From positions 1-47,212 of the IMG/VR virus record IMGVR_UViG_3300042923_000285: DNA of 47,212 nt; one strand, given 5' to 3'. Under the pieces are notes generated by a model. It worked only from the letters and a program-made list of their open reading frames with translations, ran no database searches and was not told where the DNA came from. Below are positions 46,276 to 47,212 of this stretch, piece by piece. The stretch's first letter is position 1. Every line of letters starts with the position of its first letter. Origin of the DNA: a virus. The position numbers were made by a program, and so were the translations under genes.

Positions 46276-47115
46276 ATGCCAACAGAAAAACGCGGTAACC
46301 TTACATCGGCGGTAACAACACAAGCAAACGGAGGTGGAGCTGTACAAGCAAGCAAGCCCGCCAGCCTCAAAGACTACCTAGCTACTCCGAACATCCAAAC
46401 GCGTTTTAACGAAGTGCTGAAAGACCGAGCACCACAATTCATGAGTAGCCTTATCAACCTTGTGAACAGTGACGACAATTTGAAGGTAGCGGAGCCTATG
46501 AGCGTCATTTCGTCCGCCATGGTTGCGGCTGCTCTGGACTTGCCAGTGGATAAAAACTTGGGCTACATGTGGATCATCGGAAGGAAGGATCACAAGCGCG
46601 GAGGACTTACGTTCGCTTCGCCACAATTGGGCTATAAGGGATACGTGCAGCTCGCTTTGCGATCCGGTCAGTACAAATTTATGAACGTTATCCCTGTGCA
46701 TGAGGGAGAGCTTGTTTCTTGGAATCCTCTGACAGAAGAGCTAAAGCTCGATTTCGAACAAAAGAAGTCAGACGCGGTTATTGGTTACGCTGGCTATTTC
46801 GAATTGTTGAATGGCTTTAAAAAGTCCGTTTACTGGACGCAAGCAGATATTAAAAAACACAAGGAACGGTTCTCCAAGACGGACAAGCTTTGGAATTCTG
46901 ATTGGGACGCAATGAGTTTAAAGACGGTACTGAAAGCAATGCTGAGCAAATGGGGCATCTTGTCTATCCAAATGCAAAAAGCCTTTACAGAGGACGAACC
47001 AGAAGAAGAACGTCAAGTCATCGACGGCGGAGAGTTGCAAGCGTGGGAACCGGAACAACAAAATCACGATCCAGAAACAGGCGAAATCATCGAAATGGAG
47101 CAAGGGCAGGAATAA
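46276..47115 (+). CDS. recT: RecT single-strand annealing protein, 279 aa
   Basis: Pairs complementary single strands made by the YqaJ nuclease upstream. RecT-family features: LKDYLATPNIQTRFNEVLKD near residue 31, SVISSAMVAAALDLPVDKN near 77, FASPQLGYKGYVQLALRSGQY near 114 (in two pieces) and MSLKTVLKAMLSKWGILS near 215. The C-terminus is acidic. ATG 46276 lies three bases after the nuclease stop. Its last 30 bases are repeated at 1-30 through the circular overlap. Confidence 0.95.
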   Translation: MPTEKRGNLTSAVTTQANGGGAVQASKPASLKDYLATPNIQTRFNEVLKDRAPQFMSSLINLVNSDDNLKVAEPMSVISSAMVAAALDLPVDKNLGYMWIIGRKDHKRGGLTFASPQLGYKGYVQLALRSGQYKFMNVIPVHEGELVSWNPLTEELKLDFEQKKSDAVIGYAGYFELLNGFKKSVYWTQADIKKHKERFSKTDKLWNSDWDAMSLKTVLKAMLSKWGILSIQMQKAFTEDEPEEERQVIDGGELQAWEPEQQNHDPETGEIIEMEQGQE

Positions 47116-47212
47116 TCCTGCTCTTTCCAAAACGGGAGGGATAAGGCGAATGGCGAACCGCAGCAAGTACGAACGAATCCAAATCGTTAACTTTATTATT
47201 CGGACTATTGCT
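47086..47212. repeat. 127-bp terminal direct repeat (right copy)
   Basis: Exact copy of bases 1-127: end of recT, the GCAGGA/TCCTGC hairpin, and the first 63 bases of the gene that is complete at 65-460. Confidence 0.95.
47150..47212 (+). CDS. 5' part of the 131-aa gene (duplicate by circular overlap)
   Basis: The first 21 codons of the gene at 65, cut by the end of the window. Not a second gene. Confidence 0.9.
   Translation, partial: MANRSKYERIQIVNFIIRTIA

Overview
The window is one complete tailed-phage genome (contractile tail, myovirus morphology) that was assembled as a circle. Its last 127 bases repeat its first 127 bases exactly, so the unique length is 47,085 bp. Every gene I can support but one is on the + strand. 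Host clues point to a low-GC Gram-positive bacterium of the Bacillales, perhaps Paenibacillaceae: strong AGGAGG ribosome-binding sites, frequent GTG/TTG starts, PBSX/SPP1-like head and tail genes, YopX proteins, a BhlA/UviB-like holin, a GH25 lysozyme, and a phage protein carrying an S-layer-homology domain. The species is inference.

Layout: (1) 45.1 kb to the end, continuing across the junction to about 2.5 kb: a ribbon-helix-helix regulator, YqaJ exonuclease, RecT annealing protein, a short DnaN-like sliding clamp and small unknowns. (2) 2.5-3.1 kb: a self-contained promoter-gene-terminator cassette. (3) 3.1-11.9 kb: replication and early genes, namely an HTH protein, a DnaD/Lin1244-type initiator with an iteron cluster inside its gene, a DnaC-like loader, a Mom-like DNA modification protein, dUTPase, a zinc-ribbon/XRE regulator, a RusA resolvase, an IDEAL-like protein and an SLH-trypsin fusion. 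(4) 11.9-12.2 kb: a gene-free structured RNA candidate. (5) 12.3-14.0 kb: small unknowns. (6) 14.1-24.4 kb: packaging and head genes. (7) 24.4-37.3 kb: sheath, tube, tape measure, baseplate and a 1169-residue fibre. (8) 37.4-38.6 kb: lysis. (9) 38.6-41.1 kb: accessory small genes, two small-RNA candidates and regulatory repeats. (10) 41.2-44.8 kb: an unexpected conjugation-like module (RHH protein, VirB2-like prepilin, membrane proteins and a 786-residue VirB4/HerA-type ATPase), plus a possible antisense 24-residue membrane peptide.

Two families of regulatory repeats appear to organise the accessory and early genes. One is a dyad overlapping the -35 box of four promoters (2.5, 12.2, 38.6 and 40.5 kb), each directly downstream of a terminator. 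The other is a 24-nt imperfect palindrome found seven times in short gaps between genes (four at 10.1-11.2 kb, three at 39.5-40.1 kb). No integrase, excision system or recognisable CI-type repressor was found, and no tRNA or CRISPR array. The phage is either virulent or, given the plasmid-like module and circular assembly, a candidate phage-plasmid. The second reading is inference.
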